From assembly GCF_019583405.1 (NCBI RefSeq), contig NZ_SZUU01000002.1:496001-560000 (forward strand): 64,000 bases of DNA. The letters run 5' to 3'. Source of the DNA: Bacteroides fragilis (GTDB taxonomy: Bacteria > Bacteroidota > Bacteroidia > Bacteroidales > Bacteroidaceae). The notes below the pieces were generated by a model, which was not told the DNA's origin, did not search any database, and saw only the letters and a program-made list of their open reading frames with translations. The translations under genes were made by a program, and so were the position numbers. Positions 36,732 through 45,545 of the stretch are shown piece by piece (the first letter of the stretch is position 1; every line of letters begins with the position of its first letter).

Positions 36732-39509
36732 ATGACTGACAGTAAATACATCTCCATAAAGGGGGCCAGAGTCAACAATCTGAAGAATATTGACGTAAAC
36801 ATTCCCCGCAATAAACAGGTGGTGATAACCGGCCTTTCCGGTTCCGGAAAATCATCGCTTGCTTTCGACACCCTCTATGCCGAGGGACAGCGCCGCTATG
36901 TAGAAAGCCTCAGCAGTTATGCCCGCCAGTTCCTGGGCCGAATGAGCAAACCGGAATGTGACTTTATCAAAGGGATTCCGCCTGCCATCGCCATCGAACA
37001 GAAGGTAAACAGCCGCAACCCGCGCTCCACGGTGGGTACTTCGACCGAAATCTACGAGTACCTGCGCCTGCTTTATGCCCGTGTGGGCAAAACCTACAGC
37101 CCTGTCAGCGGTGAAGAAGTGAAAAAACACTCCATCGAGGACATTGTAAACTGCATGCTCTCATATCCCGAAGGAACCCGCTACACGGTGTTGACGCAGA
37201 TTTTCCTGCACGACGGACGCACACTTGAACAGCAATTGGAGATCGACCAGAAACAAGGTTTCAACCGTCTTGAAGTGAACGGTGAGATGGTGCGTATCGA
37301 CGAATACGCTGCCGGCAAAGACGATGTGGTGTACCTTCTCGTCGACCGAATGACGGTGGCAACAACCAAGGATGCCGTCAGCCGCCTGACCGACTCGGCC
37401 GAAACAGCCATGTACGAAGGCAATGGCATGTGTATGCTTCGCTTTTATCAACCGGACGGATCAACCCGGCTTCACACCTTCAGCACCAAGTTCGAGGCCG
37501 ACGGCATCATATTTGAAGAACCGAACGACCAGATGTTTTCGTTCAACTCACCGATCGGTGCCTGTCCGGTATGCGAAGGATTCGGCAAGGTGATCGGCAT
37601 CGACGAACATCTGGTAGTGCCCAACCGTTCGTTGTCGGTCTACGACGGAGCCATCGTCTGCTGGCGGGGCGAGAAGATGGGTGAATGGCGCGAAGAACTG
37701 ATTCACAATGCAGAAAAATTCAACTTCCCGATTTTCACCCCTTACTACGAGCTGACCGATGAACAGCGCCGGGTGTTGTGGGAAGGAAACCAATATTTCC
37801 ACGGCATCAACGACTTTTTCAAGATGCTTGAAGAGAACCAGTACAAGATTCAATATCGTGTGATGCTGGCACGCTATCGTGGAAAGACGCTTTGTCCGAA
37901 ATGCCATGGTACCCGCCTGAAACCCGAAGCGGGATACGTGCGCGTAGGTGGAAAAAACATCTCGGAACTGGTGGACCTGCCCATCACCGAATTGCAGAAG
38001 TTCTTCGATTCGCTTGAACTGAACGAACACGACCAAGCCGTGGCACGCCGCATCCTGACAGAGATCAACAGCCGCATCCGTTTCCTGATCGATGTGGGAT
38101 TGGGGTATCTCACCCTGAACCGGCTCAGTAATTCGCTCTCGGGCGGTGAAAGCCAGCGCATCAACCTGGCCACTTCGCTGGGAAGCAGTCTGGTGGGCAG
38201 TCTCTACATCCTCGACGAACCCAGTATCGGGCTTCACAGCCGGGATACGGACCGCCTGATCCACGTACTCCGCCAACTCCAACAGTTGGGCAATACGGTA
38301 GTAGTGGTGGAACATGACGAAGAGATCATACGTGCAGCGGACTACATCATCGACATCGGCCCGAATGCCGGCCGGCTGGGCGGACAGGTAGTCTACCAGG
38401 GGGATATGAAAGATTTACAGAAAGGCAGCAACAGTTACACTGTGAAATACCTGCTGGGCGAGGAAAACATTCCCGTACCGGAACACCGCCGCCCGTGGAA
38501 CAACTATATCGAGATAAAAGGCGCACGCGAAAACAACCTGAAAGGAGTAGACGTACGCTTCCCGCTCAATGTGATGACCGTCGTAACAGGAGTCAGCGGT
38601 TCGGGAAAGAGCACACTGGTACGCGACATCTTCTACCGTGCGCTGAAGCGCGAACTGGATGAATGTAGCGAGCGTCCGGGAGAGTTTGTTTCCATCGAAG
38701 GCGACCTGCGCAACCTGCGCAACGTGGAGTTTGTCGATCAGAACCCCATCGGTAAATCCTCCCGTTCGAACCCGGTGACCTACATCAAAGCATACGACGA
38801 AATCCGTAAGCTTTGGGCAGATCAGCCACTGGCCAAGCAAATGGGATATACGGCAGGACATTTCAGCTTTAACAACGAAGGCGGACGCTGCGAAGAGTGC
38901 AAAGGCGACGGAACCATCACAGTGGAGATGCAGTTCATGGCCGACCTGGTGCTGGAGTGTGAATCGTGCCACGGCAAACGCTTCAAAGCCGATACGCTGG
39001 AAGTGAAGTTCCAGGATAAAAACATTTATGACGTACTGGAGATGACGGTCAACCAAGCCATCGAGTTCTTCACGGAACACGGACAAAAGAAGATCGTAAA
39101 GAAACTGATCCCCCTGCAAGATGTCGGTTTGGGATATATCAAGCTGGGACAATCATCGTCCACCCTCTCGGGAGGAGAGAACCAACGCGTGAAACTGGCT
39201 TATTACCTGAGTCAGGAGAAAGCGGACCCGACTTTGTTCATTTTCGACGAACCGACCACCGGACTGCACTTCCACGATATACGCAAGTTGCTCGACGCAT
39301 TCGATGCGCTGATCCGTCGCGGACACTCCATCGTGATTATTGAACACAATATGGATGTCATAAAATGTGCTGATTATGTGATAGACCTCGGACCGGAAGG
39401 CGGAGATAAAGGCGGCAATATTGTGGCAACCGGAACGCCGGAACAAGTAGCTTCCTGTGCGGCAAGTTATACGGGACAGCTCCTGCAAGAAAAGCTTAAT
39501 ACACTGTAG
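36732..39509 (+). CDS. uvrA: Excinuclease ABC subunit A
   Basis: 925 residues. Two ABC ATPase halves: Walker [10 protein letters not shown] near 34 and GVSGSGKST near 620; signature sequences [12 protein letters not shown] and [12 protein letters not shown]; Walker [12 protein letters not shown] and [11 protein letters not shown]. Zinc-binding cysteines are in [16 protein letters not shown] and CEECKGDG with CESCHGKR. The insertion domain [22 protein letters not shown] is typical of UvrA. Function: damage recognition and UvrB loading in nucleotide-excision repair. Length and domain order are those of a complete UvrA. Bacteroides genomes can carry more than one UvrA; which paralogue this is cannot be settled here. 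Confidence 0.96.
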   Translation: MTDSKYISIKGARVNNLKNIDVNIPRNKQVVITGLSGSGKSSLAFDTLYAEGQRRYVESLSSYARQFLGRMSKPECDFIKGIPPAIAIEQKVNSRNPRSTVGTSTEIYEYLRLLYARVGKTYSPVSGEEVKKHSIEDIVNCMLSYPEGTRYTVLTQIFLHDGRTLEQQLEIDQKQGFNRLEVNGEMVRIDEYAAGKDDVVYLLVDRMTVATTKDAVSRLTDSAETAMYEGNGMCMLRFYQPDGSTRLHTFSTKFEADGIIFEEPNDQMFSFNSPIGACPVCEGFGKVIGIDEHLVVPNRSLSVYDGAIVCWRGEKMGEWREELIHNAEKFNFPIFTPYYELTDEQRRVLWEGNQYFHGINDFFKMLEENQYKIQYRVMLARYRGKTLCPKCHGTRLKPEAGYVRVGGKNISELVDLPITELQKFFDSLELNEHDQAVARRILTEINSRIRFLIDVGLGYLTLNRLSNSLSGGESQRINLATSLGSSLVGSLYILDEPSIGLHSRDTDRLIHVLRQLQQLGNTVVVVEHDEEIIRAADYIIDIGPNAGRLGGQVVYQGDMKDLQKGSNSYTVKYLLGEENIPVPEHRRPWNNYIEIKGARENNLKGVDVRFPLNVMTVVTGVSGSGKSTLVRDIFYRALKRELDECSERPGEFVSIEGDLRNLRNVEFVDQNPIGKSSRSNPVTYIKAYDEIRKLWADQPLAKQMGYTAGHFSFNNEGGRCEECKGDGTITVEMQFMADLVLECESCHGKRFKADTLEVKFQDKNIYDVLEMTVNQAIEFFTEHGQKKIVKKLIPLQDVGLGYIKLGQSSSTLSGGENQRVKLAYYLSQEKADPTLFIFDEPTTGLHFHDIRKLLDAFDALIRRGHSIVIIEHNMDVIKCADYVIDLGPEGGDKGGNIVATGTPEQVASCAASYTGQLLQEKLNTL

Positions 39510-39541
39510 TTCAAGCTAATTAGAGAGCTTCAAATAGGTTT

Positions 39542-39586
39542 AAAGAAGTCCCCGTTGGTTTAAAACCAACGGGGACTTCTTTAAAA
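39542..39586. terminator. Bidirectional terminator between uvrA and the beta-barrel gene
   Basis: A 20-bp nearly perfect stem, AAAGAAGTCCCCGTTGGTTT against AAACCAACGGGGACTTCTTT, with A and T runs on both sides. Confidence 0.9.
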
Positions 39587-39594
39587 TGCGACAA

Positions 39595-40077
39595 TCAGAA
39601 GTAGAATCCGAAGCCTACTTTCAGTCCGAACTTCGACAAATCACTGTCTTTGAAACTCAAATCATAATAGACAGCCGGTTCGATGGTAACAGTCCGTGTC
39701 AGGAAAAACGCATAGCCAGCCTCCGCACCGAAGGCAAAGTCGGTCGTGTCTCCTACTTTCCAGTTATAGCGGTTCATCTTCAATCCGGCCCCCAGATAAA
39801 TGCCGCACTTATCGAAATAATATCTGCCACCCACGCCCAGTGTGTATTTATCTTCCGGTTTGCTCCAATTGGCTCCAGCCGTGAGCATCAACGCCACATT
39901 GTCCACCAAGAAAGCACCGCCTTGCGCCTGCAATCCGAACTGGGTTTTCTCAGACTTGCTGTACGAAAGTCCAAGTCCCGTCACCGAGGGATTCACAATC
40001 CACTTTCCTTTCTCAAACTGTGCCTGTGCCGTCACTGAAACGACAAGCAGGCATACGATCCACATTAATTTCTTCAT
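39595..40077 (-). CDS. Small outer-membrane beta-barrel protein
   Basis: 160 residues. Signal peptide MKKLMWIVCLLVVSVTAQAQ, then alternating strands (WIVNPSVTGLGLSYSKS, LTAGANWSKPEDKYTLGVGGRYYF, GIYLGAGLKMNRYNW, FGLKVGFGFYF) ending in Phe, the signal for barrel assembly. The pattern fits an eight-stranded OmpX/OmpW-like barrel. Function unknown. It is third in the operon cstA - small membrane protein - this gene, with only 7 bp to the gene before it. Confidence 0.8.
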   Translation of the reverse strand: MKKLMWIVCLLVVSVTAQAQFEKGKWIVNPSVTGLGLSYSKSEKTQFGLQAQGGAFLVDNVALMLTAGANWSKPEDKYTLGVGGRYYFDKCGIYLGAGLKMNRYNWKVGDTTDFAFGAEAGYAFFLTRTVTIEPAVYYDLSFKDSDLSKFGLKVGFGFYF

Positions 40078-40084
40078 AACGTTT

Positions 40085-40315
40085 CTACTTTTTCAGGTTA
40101 TTCATATGTTCTTCCTCCCGGCGGCGCTGCTGCATCTGTTCTTTTTTTCTCAGCACCAGCCAAAGAACCAGAACAATGACATACGAAGCAGCCAGGGTGA
40201 GATATTTCTCCGTGTCGCTCACCTCATGATTGCGAGGTAGCAGATAAGCCGCTGTTGCAGATACATAGATCAGCAAGGCGACAGTAACCCAGGTTGACTT
40301 TTTTACTTTCTTCAT
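40085..40315 (-). CDS. Small two-helix membrane protein, downstream of cstA
   Basis: 76 residues from MKKVKKSTWVTV; the frame continues upstream into the cstA stop region, but this Met gives a normal start 37 nt after cstA. Two membrane helices (about 7-25 and 42-60), then a highly charged tail (RKKEQMQQRRREEEHMNNLKK). I do not recognise a named family. Its fixed place after a cstA gene suggests an accessory to that transporter, which is inference. Confidence 0.7.
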   Translation of the reverse strand: MKKVKKSTWVTVALLIYVSATAAYLLPRNHEVSDTEKYLTLAASYVIVLVLWLVLRKKEQMQQRRREEEHMNNLKK

Positions 40316-40352
40316 CTTTATACGAATATCGAGTTTATTTTTTATACGAGTA

Positions 40353-41762
40353 TCAAATCCCTTTTTTCCAAACAATAAACCAAACGGCTCCAATCAGTGT
40401 ACAAACACCTCCTGCCACATACGAAACCCAATGTGACAGTCCTAATCCTTCGGGGGCGATGCAGATATAAGTGGAACAGACAGCTGTCATAAACAGAGCG
40501 GGAACCAATGTCAAACCATACCACTTGCGGGTACGTGCCAAGTAGACTGTGATGGCCCAGAGAGTAAAGACCGATAAGGTCTGGTTGGCCCAGGCAAAAT
40601 AACGCCAGATCATGTCAAACCCGTCTTTATCACGCAAACTGTAAAGCAACAGCCCGATGGCGGCAACGAACATCGGCACACAAATATACAAACGGCGACG
40701 AATGCTTTTTTGTTCCAGTTTCAGGAAATCGGCTACGATCAGGCGTGCCGAACGAAACGCGGTGTCGCCCGACGTAATAGGCGCCGCAATCACTCCCAGA
40801 ATGGCAAGCACCCCACCTACCGCACCGAGCCAACCTTTCGTTATGGCGTCTACAATGACAGAAGCATTGTTCTCTTCCATACCGTGTTCACGATAAAAAT
40901 AAGTCGCGGCGGCAGCCCAGATCAGCGCCACGATACCCTCGGTAATCATGGCACCATAAAAGACAGGACGTCCATGACGTTCGGAAGTCATGCAACGTGC
41001 CATCAGCGGGCTTTGGGTAGCATGAAATCCGGAGATGGCTCCACAGGCAATACTGACAAACATAATCGGGAAAATGGGTAACGCTGCTGCATCCGGATTA
41101 GTATTCTGTAAGCCGTCCCACAACTCCGGGATGACCGGATGATAAACATAAAGCATCACCAGGATACCCACCGCCATAAACAACAAAGCTGCAGCGAACA
41201 AGGGATATATCTTTCCGATGATTTTATCGACCGGAAGCAGAGTGGCAAGAATATAATAGATGAACACCACAATGATCCAGAAAGTAGTGTCGAGACTGTC
41301 GGGAGTCAACTTCGCCAGCAGTCCTGCCGGTCCCGCCACAAAGACCGCACCTACCAGAATCATCAGGACAACGGTAAAACCCCGCATCACCTGCTTGGTA
41401 GTCATCCCCAGATAACGGCCGACAATTTCAGGCAAGCTCTCACCACCGTTACGCAGAGAGAGCATTCCAGCGAAATAATCGTGTGTAGCACCGGCAAAGA
41501 TACTTCCCAATACAATCCACAAATAGGAAGCGGTACCAAACTTCGCCCCCATAATTGCGCCAAAGATGGGACCGAGACCGGCTATGTTTAAAAATTGAAT
41601 CATAAAGATTTTCCAAGTAGGAAGGGGAATATAATCCACTCCATCGGCATGTGTCAGTGCCGGGGTCTTTCGGTCGTCGGGGCCAAAGACACGCTCCACC
41701 AATCGTCCGTAAATGAAGTAGCCTGCAACCAATGCCAGCAGGCAAATTGTAAATGTAATCAT
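40353..41762 (-). CDS. cstA: CstA-family peptide/pyruvate transporter (short form)
   Basis: 469 residues, about 12 membrane helices. Family motifs: YGRLVERVFGPDDRKTPA, GVDYIPLPTWKIFMIQFLNIAGLGPIFGAI and FAGATHDYFAGMLSLRNGGESLPE. E. coli CstA is about 700 residues, so this is the short form common in Bacteroidetes and clostridia. E. coli members carry peptides (CstA) and pyruvate (YjiY/BtsT); the substrate here is not decided. It begins an operon with the small membrane protein and the beta-barrel. Confidence 0.9.
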   Translation of the reverse strand: MITFTICLLALVAGYFIYGRLVERVFGPDDRKTPALTHADGVDYIPLPTWKIFMIQFLNIAGLGPIFGAIMGAKFGTASYLWIVLGSIFAGATHDYFAGMLSLRNGGESLPEIVGRYLGMTTKQVMRGFTVVLMILVGAVFVAGPAGLLAKLTPDSLDTTFWIIVVFIYYILATLLPVDKIIGKIYPLFAAALLFMAVGILVMLYVYHPVIPELWDGLQNTNPDAAALPIFPIMFVSIACGAISGFHATQSPLMARCMTSERHGRPVFYGAMITEGIVALIWAAAATYFYREHGMEENNASVIVDAITKGWLGAVGGVLAILGVIAAPITSGDTAFRSARLIVADFLKLEQKSIRRRLYICVPMFVAAIGLLLYSLRDKDGFDMIWRYFAWANQTLSVFTLWAITVYLARTRKWYGLTLVPALFMTAVCSTYICIAPEGLGLSHWVSYVAGGVCTLIGAVWFIVWKKGI

Positions 41763-41786
41763 GGCGTGTTGAATTGTTAATCAGCG

Positions 41787-41819
41787 CAAATGTAACATAA
41801 TCTGTGGAAACTACACAAC
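41787..41819 (-). promoter_or_regulatory. Promoter of the cstA operon
   Basis: The minus strand reads GTTG, a 21-nt spacer and TACATTTG (forward 41787-41794), 25 nt before the start. Confidence 0.55.
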
Positions 41820-41882
41820 TTTACAAAGGGTTTTGCTAACTTTGCGGACTTCTGTTCACCACGGAAGGCAGTTTAAAAGACG

Positions 41883-41990
41883 TTTCACCGCAGATTACAC
41901 AGATTAATACGAATTGATACGGATTCTTTAACCGGATTCTCAATGAAATAAATTATCAATCTGTGTTAATCCGTGTAATCTGTGGTGAAC
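41883..41990. repeat. Palindromic repeat, copy 9 (CACAGATTA subtype)
   Basis: Left arm TTTCACCGCAGATTACACAG; right arm CTGTGTTAATCCGTGTAATC then TGTGGTGAA. The stretch AAATAAATTATCAATCTGTG is shared with copy 10. It ends 19 nt before the start codon of the next gene. A stray half-unit TTCACCACGGAAGG lies at 41854. Confidence 0.9.
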
Positions 41991-42008
41991 ATCAAAACCA
42001 TTATATTT

Positions 42009-43529
42009 ATGAATACCATCTATAAAAGCCATAACGACTCTTTCTCAGTGAAAAAGAGAGCCGGAAGAGGAACATCCCTCCTCTTTCTTTTTCTTCTCTC
42101 CTTACTTCCGCTCCATGCGCAGACCTCCCCGAAACACGAGGTACGGGCTGCCTGGATCACTGCCGTCTACGGACTGGACTGGCCACGCACCAAAGCAACC
42201 ACTCCCGCAGGCATCCGGCGGCAGAAGGAGGAGCTGATCGACATCCTCGACCGCCTGAAAGAAGCCAACTTCAATACAGTCCTTTTCCAGACACGTACCC
42301 GTGGAGATGTACTCTACCGTTCGGACATTGAACCTTTTAACTCCATACTGACCGGCAAGGTCGGCGGCGATCCCGGATACGACCCTTTGGCCTTCGCCAT
42401 CGAAGAGTGCCACAAACGGGGTATGGAGTGTCATGCCTGGATGGTGACCATCCCACTTGGAGGCAAGAGACACGTAGCCTCACTCGGCAAACAATCGGTA
42501 ACCAAACGCCAGCGGGACATCTGCGTGCCTTATAAAAACGAATATTTCCTCAACCCCGGACATCCCGCCACCAAAGAGTATCTGATGAAGTTGGTACGTG
42601 AAATGGTCAGCCGCTACGACGTGGACGGAGTACACTTCGACTACCTCCGCTATCCCGAAAACGCGCCCCGCTTCCCGGACAGTTACGACTTCCGCCGCTA
42701 CGGTAAAGGACGTTCGCTGGCACAATGGCGCCGTGACAACCTGACGGACATTGTGCGTTACATCTATAACGGAGTGAAAGCCATGAAGCCCTGGGTGAAG
42801 GTGAGCACCTGTCCGGTAGGGAAATACCGCGACACGTCACGATACTCCTCCAAAGGCTGGAATGCTTTTTTCACCGTCTACCAGGATCCTCAGGGATGGC
42901 TGGGCGAAGGCATTCAAGACCAGATCTACCCGATGATGTATTTCCGTGGCAACGGCTTCTACCCCTTTGCGCTCGACTGGCAGGAGCAAAGCAACGGACG
43001 CCACATCGTGCCCGGACTGGGAATCTACTTCCTTCATCCCGACGAGGGTAACTGGACCTCCGAAGAAGTGGAACGCCAGATACATTTCATCCGCGCCAAC
43101 CACTTGGCAGGCGAAGCGCATTATCGGGTAAAGTATTTGATGGACAACACACAGGGAGTATACGATCTCCTTCTGGATCACTTCTATCAGTATCCGGCAC
43201 TACAGCCACCCATGCCATGGATTGACAATACGGCTCCTACCGCACCGTCGGAACTAAGGGTAGTTTCCACTGGCGACGGATATACCCGGCTCAACTGGAA
43301 GGCTGCCACAGATAATGACAAGCGGAACGCTCCGATGTACGTGGTCTACGCATCGGATACGTATCCGGTAGATATCACGAATCCGGAAAATATTCTCGTA
43401 CAGAATCTGCGGGATACGTACTACATGTACGCCCCCATCCGCCCATGGACAGCCAGGAAGTATTTTGCCGTCACGGCAGTGGACCGCTGCGGAAATGAAA
43501 GCGAGGCAGCCCGACCGGAAGAAAAATAG
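42009..43529 (+). CDS. Secreted glycoside-hydrolase-like protein (GHL10/DUF187 family), second paralogue
   Basis: 506 residues from MNTIYKSHNDSFSVKKRAG; the first 27 open bases come from the repeat. The signal anchor is late (LLFLFLLSLLPLHAQ, about 28-42), so a Met further in may be missing or the leader is long. Family motifs: HEVRAAWITAVYGLDWPRTKA, FNTVLFQTRTRGDVLYRSDIEPF, CHKRGMECHAWMVT and YDVDGVHFDYLRYP. A fibronectin-III-like domain follows (about 415-500). It is clearly related to the gene ending at 35054 but divergent, so a different substrate is likely. Substrate unknown. Confidence 0.85.
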   Translation: MNTIYKSHNDSFSVKKRAGRGTSLLFLFLLSLLPLHAQTSPKHEVRAAWITAVYGLDWPRTKATTPAGIRRQKEELIDILDRLKEANFNTVLFQTRTRGDVLYRSDIEPFNSILTGKVGGDPGYDPLAFAIEECHKRGMECHAWMVTIPLGGKRHVASLGKQSVTKRQRDICVPYKNEYFLNPGHPATKEYLMKLVREMVSRYDVDGVHFDYLRYPENAPRFPDSYDFRRYGKGRSLAQWRRDNLTDIVRYIYNGVKAMKPWVKVSTCPVGKYRDTSRYSSKGWNAFFTVYQDPQGWLGEGIQDQIYPMMYFRGNGFYPFALDWQEQSNGRHIVPGLGIYFLHPDEGNWTSEEVERQIHFIRANHLAGEAHYRVKYLMDNTQGVYDLLLDHFYQYPALQPPMPWIDNTAPTAPSELRVVSTGDGYTRLNWKAATDNDKRNAPMYVVYASDTYPVDITNPENILVQNLRDTYYMYAPIRPWTARKYFAVTAVDRCGNESEAARPEEK

Positions 43530-43588
43530 CACTCTTTTCGCATCATAATCACGATATTATATATAATAAAAGCAACCTATATAAAACT

Positions 43589-44776
43589 TTATCCGCCGGT
43601 TTCCACCAGAATATAAGCACGATAGCGACTCGACTTCCGGACAGGCACCAATGGCAGATAGCCTTTCACTATCCTTCCGTTTCGGGTATGCGACGGATGC
43701 GCGGCCTTCATTGCATCATGCTCCTGCAATGCTTGCCCGTCAGACGGATGATAAGAGATACGAAACGTTCCGCCAGCCCCAGGCCATACATAACGGTCGT
43801 ATATCATCCGGGACACAAGTCCCATATTCATCCGCAGATTGATCTCCACACAAGGATGGATGCGAAACTCCGGAAGGAGAGCGAATCGGCAAATCATCAT
43901 ATCTACTCCCAGATAACCGGCATACTCCGTCCCCAGAGAGACGGACAATCGTCTTTGCAGCTCTTCCCGAAGCCGACGTAAAGCCGCCACAGGCACATAA
44001 GCCGACAATCTTCGTTCAATCTCCACATCGGACAGCAACCGGTTTCCTTCGTAAGCTCCACCAGCGTTGGTACGGAACAAAGAGTATCCGGCAAAAGTAA
44101 TCCGCCCCTTTCCGTCCGAATAAAACTCCATGGCAAAATCTTCTACCTTATTATATATAGGTTCACCGACAACTCCTCCCTGCTGCTCTATAACCCGGGC
44201 ACACCAATGCTCTATCAGAGGAGTGAACGCTCCCTTGCACCAGTTCAGCCCTTTACCGCTTCCGGACAAGGGGGCTTTAAGCAGACAGCGTTCCAGACTC
44301 TCTACAAATGCCCGGCAGTCGGACAAAGCGGTCAGGTAACAAGACTCTCCACAAAACGCTTTATCCACTTGCAGACCGGGCAACAACTTCACGGCTTGCG
44401 AACGATGGGACAGATTGCACAACCGCCCTATATCCTCCACCGAAGGTATCGCAGCATCGGGTACTCCCAATGAAAGCAGACGTTTCCGGAGTGCCGGATT
44501 CCATCCCCAGGGAACCACCGAACGTACTTCCGAAAAATCTTCGGCTTGGGTTCTCAAAGATGCGGGAAGCGGAAATAAGCCGAGCATCTCTTCCAGAAAA
44601 GACTGATTATAGGCAGATGGAGCAAGCACATCGCACGGCCTGTCCGCAAACCATACGGGGAGCAACGCCAACTCTTCCGCCATCCGGCAGGCGGAGGCAG
44701 GCGGCATATAATTGACTTCGCCACTGGCAAGAGCCAGATCCTGATCGGGATTAAACAAGTAAAGCAGATTCGACAT
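43589..44776 (-). CDS. ATP-grasp-like protein of unknown function
   Basis: 395 residues from MSNLLYLFNPDQDLALASG; an ATG two codons earlier is possible. No signal peptide, so cytoplasmic. LKAPLSGSGKGLNW (near 190) resembles the flexible ATP-binding loop of ATP-grasp enzymes, and HPCVEINLRMNMG (near 310) their metal-binding Glu/Asn motif. The N-terminal NPDQDLAL and WGWNPALRKRLLSLGV parts look like the substrate-binding lobe. ATP-grasp enzymes join a carboxylate to an amine or thiol; the substrate here is unknown. It stands alone, convergent with the second GHL10 gene, and is preceded by a long AT-rich gap with direct repeats. Confidence 0.65.
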   Translation of the reverse strand: MSNLLYLFNPDQDLALASGEVNYMPPASACRMAEELALLPVWFADRPCDVLAPSAYNQSFLEEMLGLFPLPASLRTQAEDFSEVRSVVPWGWNPALRKRLLSLGVPDAAIPSVEDIGRLCNLSHRSQAVKLLPGLQVDKAFCGESCYLTALSDCRAFVESLERCLLKAPLSGSGKGLNWCKGAFTPLIEHWCARVIEQQGGVVGEPIYNKVEDFAMEFYSDGKGRITFAGYSLFRTNAGGAYEGNRLLSDVEIERRLSAYVPVAALRRLREELQRRLSVSLGTEYAGYLGVDMMICRFALLPEFRIHPCVEINLRMNMGLVSRMIYDRYVWPGAGGTFRISYHPSDGQALQEHDAMKAAHPSHTRNGRIVKGYLPLVPVRKSSRYRAYILVETGG

Positions 44777-45012
44777 TAGCATCAATTAATTAAACAGAAT
44801 TCATCCGGATGCAGAGACTTGTGCGAGTGACGGCAACGAACAGTTACGTGTTTTTCACCCTAAGATACATCCATGCCCGGGGATAGAAACTATCATTTAA
44901 TTCCTTAAACGTATCATCCCCTGTCCTTTTGTTGCCATTTCCGGTTTTTCACTTACAAGCCCTTTGCTCTCCAAGAAGCAACTGGCATTAAAACCGGGAA
45001 ATTTCCTGCAAA

Positions 45013-45034
45013 TATATGCACAAAAATGCATATA
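45013..45034. promoter_or_regulatory. Hairpin overlapping a minus-strand -7 box
   Basis: TATATGCA (45013-45020) and TGCATATA (45027-45034) form a perfect inverted repeat with a CAAAAA loop. The minus-strand TATATTTG at 45009-45016 overlaps it, so it could be an operator. Confidence 0.4.
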
Positions 45035-45059
45035 AAACCGAGAAACAAGTCATTTTCTG

Positions 45060-45150
45060 CGGGACAAACCGTCACTTTCCGCCGGGCAAAGACTTCACTT
45101 CCCCCGGGAAAAGACTTCACTTCTCCGAAGCAAAGCCTTCACATCTCCCG
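45060..45150. repeat. Imperfect 22-23-bp direct repeats
   Basis: About four units of the form CGGGCAAAGACTTCACTTCC in a row; the second and third are nearly identical, the first and last diverged. They lie just upstream of the minus-strand promoter candidate of the ATP-grasp gene, as regulator-binding sites often do. Confidence 0.7.
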
Positions 45151-45489
45151 GAGTGACGATTGACAGCCCATCAACAAAGGCTCTTTTCGCCTTCTCCGTC
45201 TCTATTTGCTCCCTCCGGAGCGAGCATTTCGAACTGACAAAAGAAGCCCTTTTTCAAACAAATACCGGCAAAAACTACCGAAAACAAAAAACAATGTTTA
45301 TATTTGCAAGCAAACACTGAAGTAGACAAGCAAAAGCATAATTGCCCGATTGAACTGGCTGCGTTTTTTCAGAAGCAGCTTGCCGTTGATCCGAAATAAC
45401 GCCTCTACCACCCTATCAGGAATACCGTTTTGACAAAATGAAGCAAAAGATAAACTTGCTAAACGAAACTACAATTTTGCTATCTCTAC

Positions 45490-45520
45490 TTTGCAATTTC
45501 TAAAAAAAGGCTTATATTTG
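45490..45520 (+). promoter_or_regulatory. Bacteroides promoter of the AAA ATPase gene
   Basis: TTTG (45490-45493), a 19-nt spacer and TATATTTG (45513-45520) match the -33/-7 consensus exactly, 25 nt before the start codon. Confidence 0.75.
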
Positions 45521-45545
45521 CCCCCCGAAAAACCCAAGAAAAGAG

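Larger units (their letters stand above)
44777..45545. other. 769-base gap: direct repeats, hairpin and promoters
   Basis: No convincing ORF and no tRNA. Seen here: a minus-strand TATATTTG (45009-45016) that may drive the ATP-grasp gene; a perfect 8-bp hairpin overlapping it; about four direct repeats (45060-45150); a plus-strand TATATTTG near 45299-45306 without -33; and the full promoter of the AAA ATPase gene. A small RNA from the 45300 box is possible but unsupported. Confidence 0.6.

Noticed and set aside
40316..40393. Longer form of the small membrane protein starting inside cstA
   Set aside because: The extra residues overlap the cstA end and are not hydrophobic; the Met at 40315 is followed at once by the first membrane helix.
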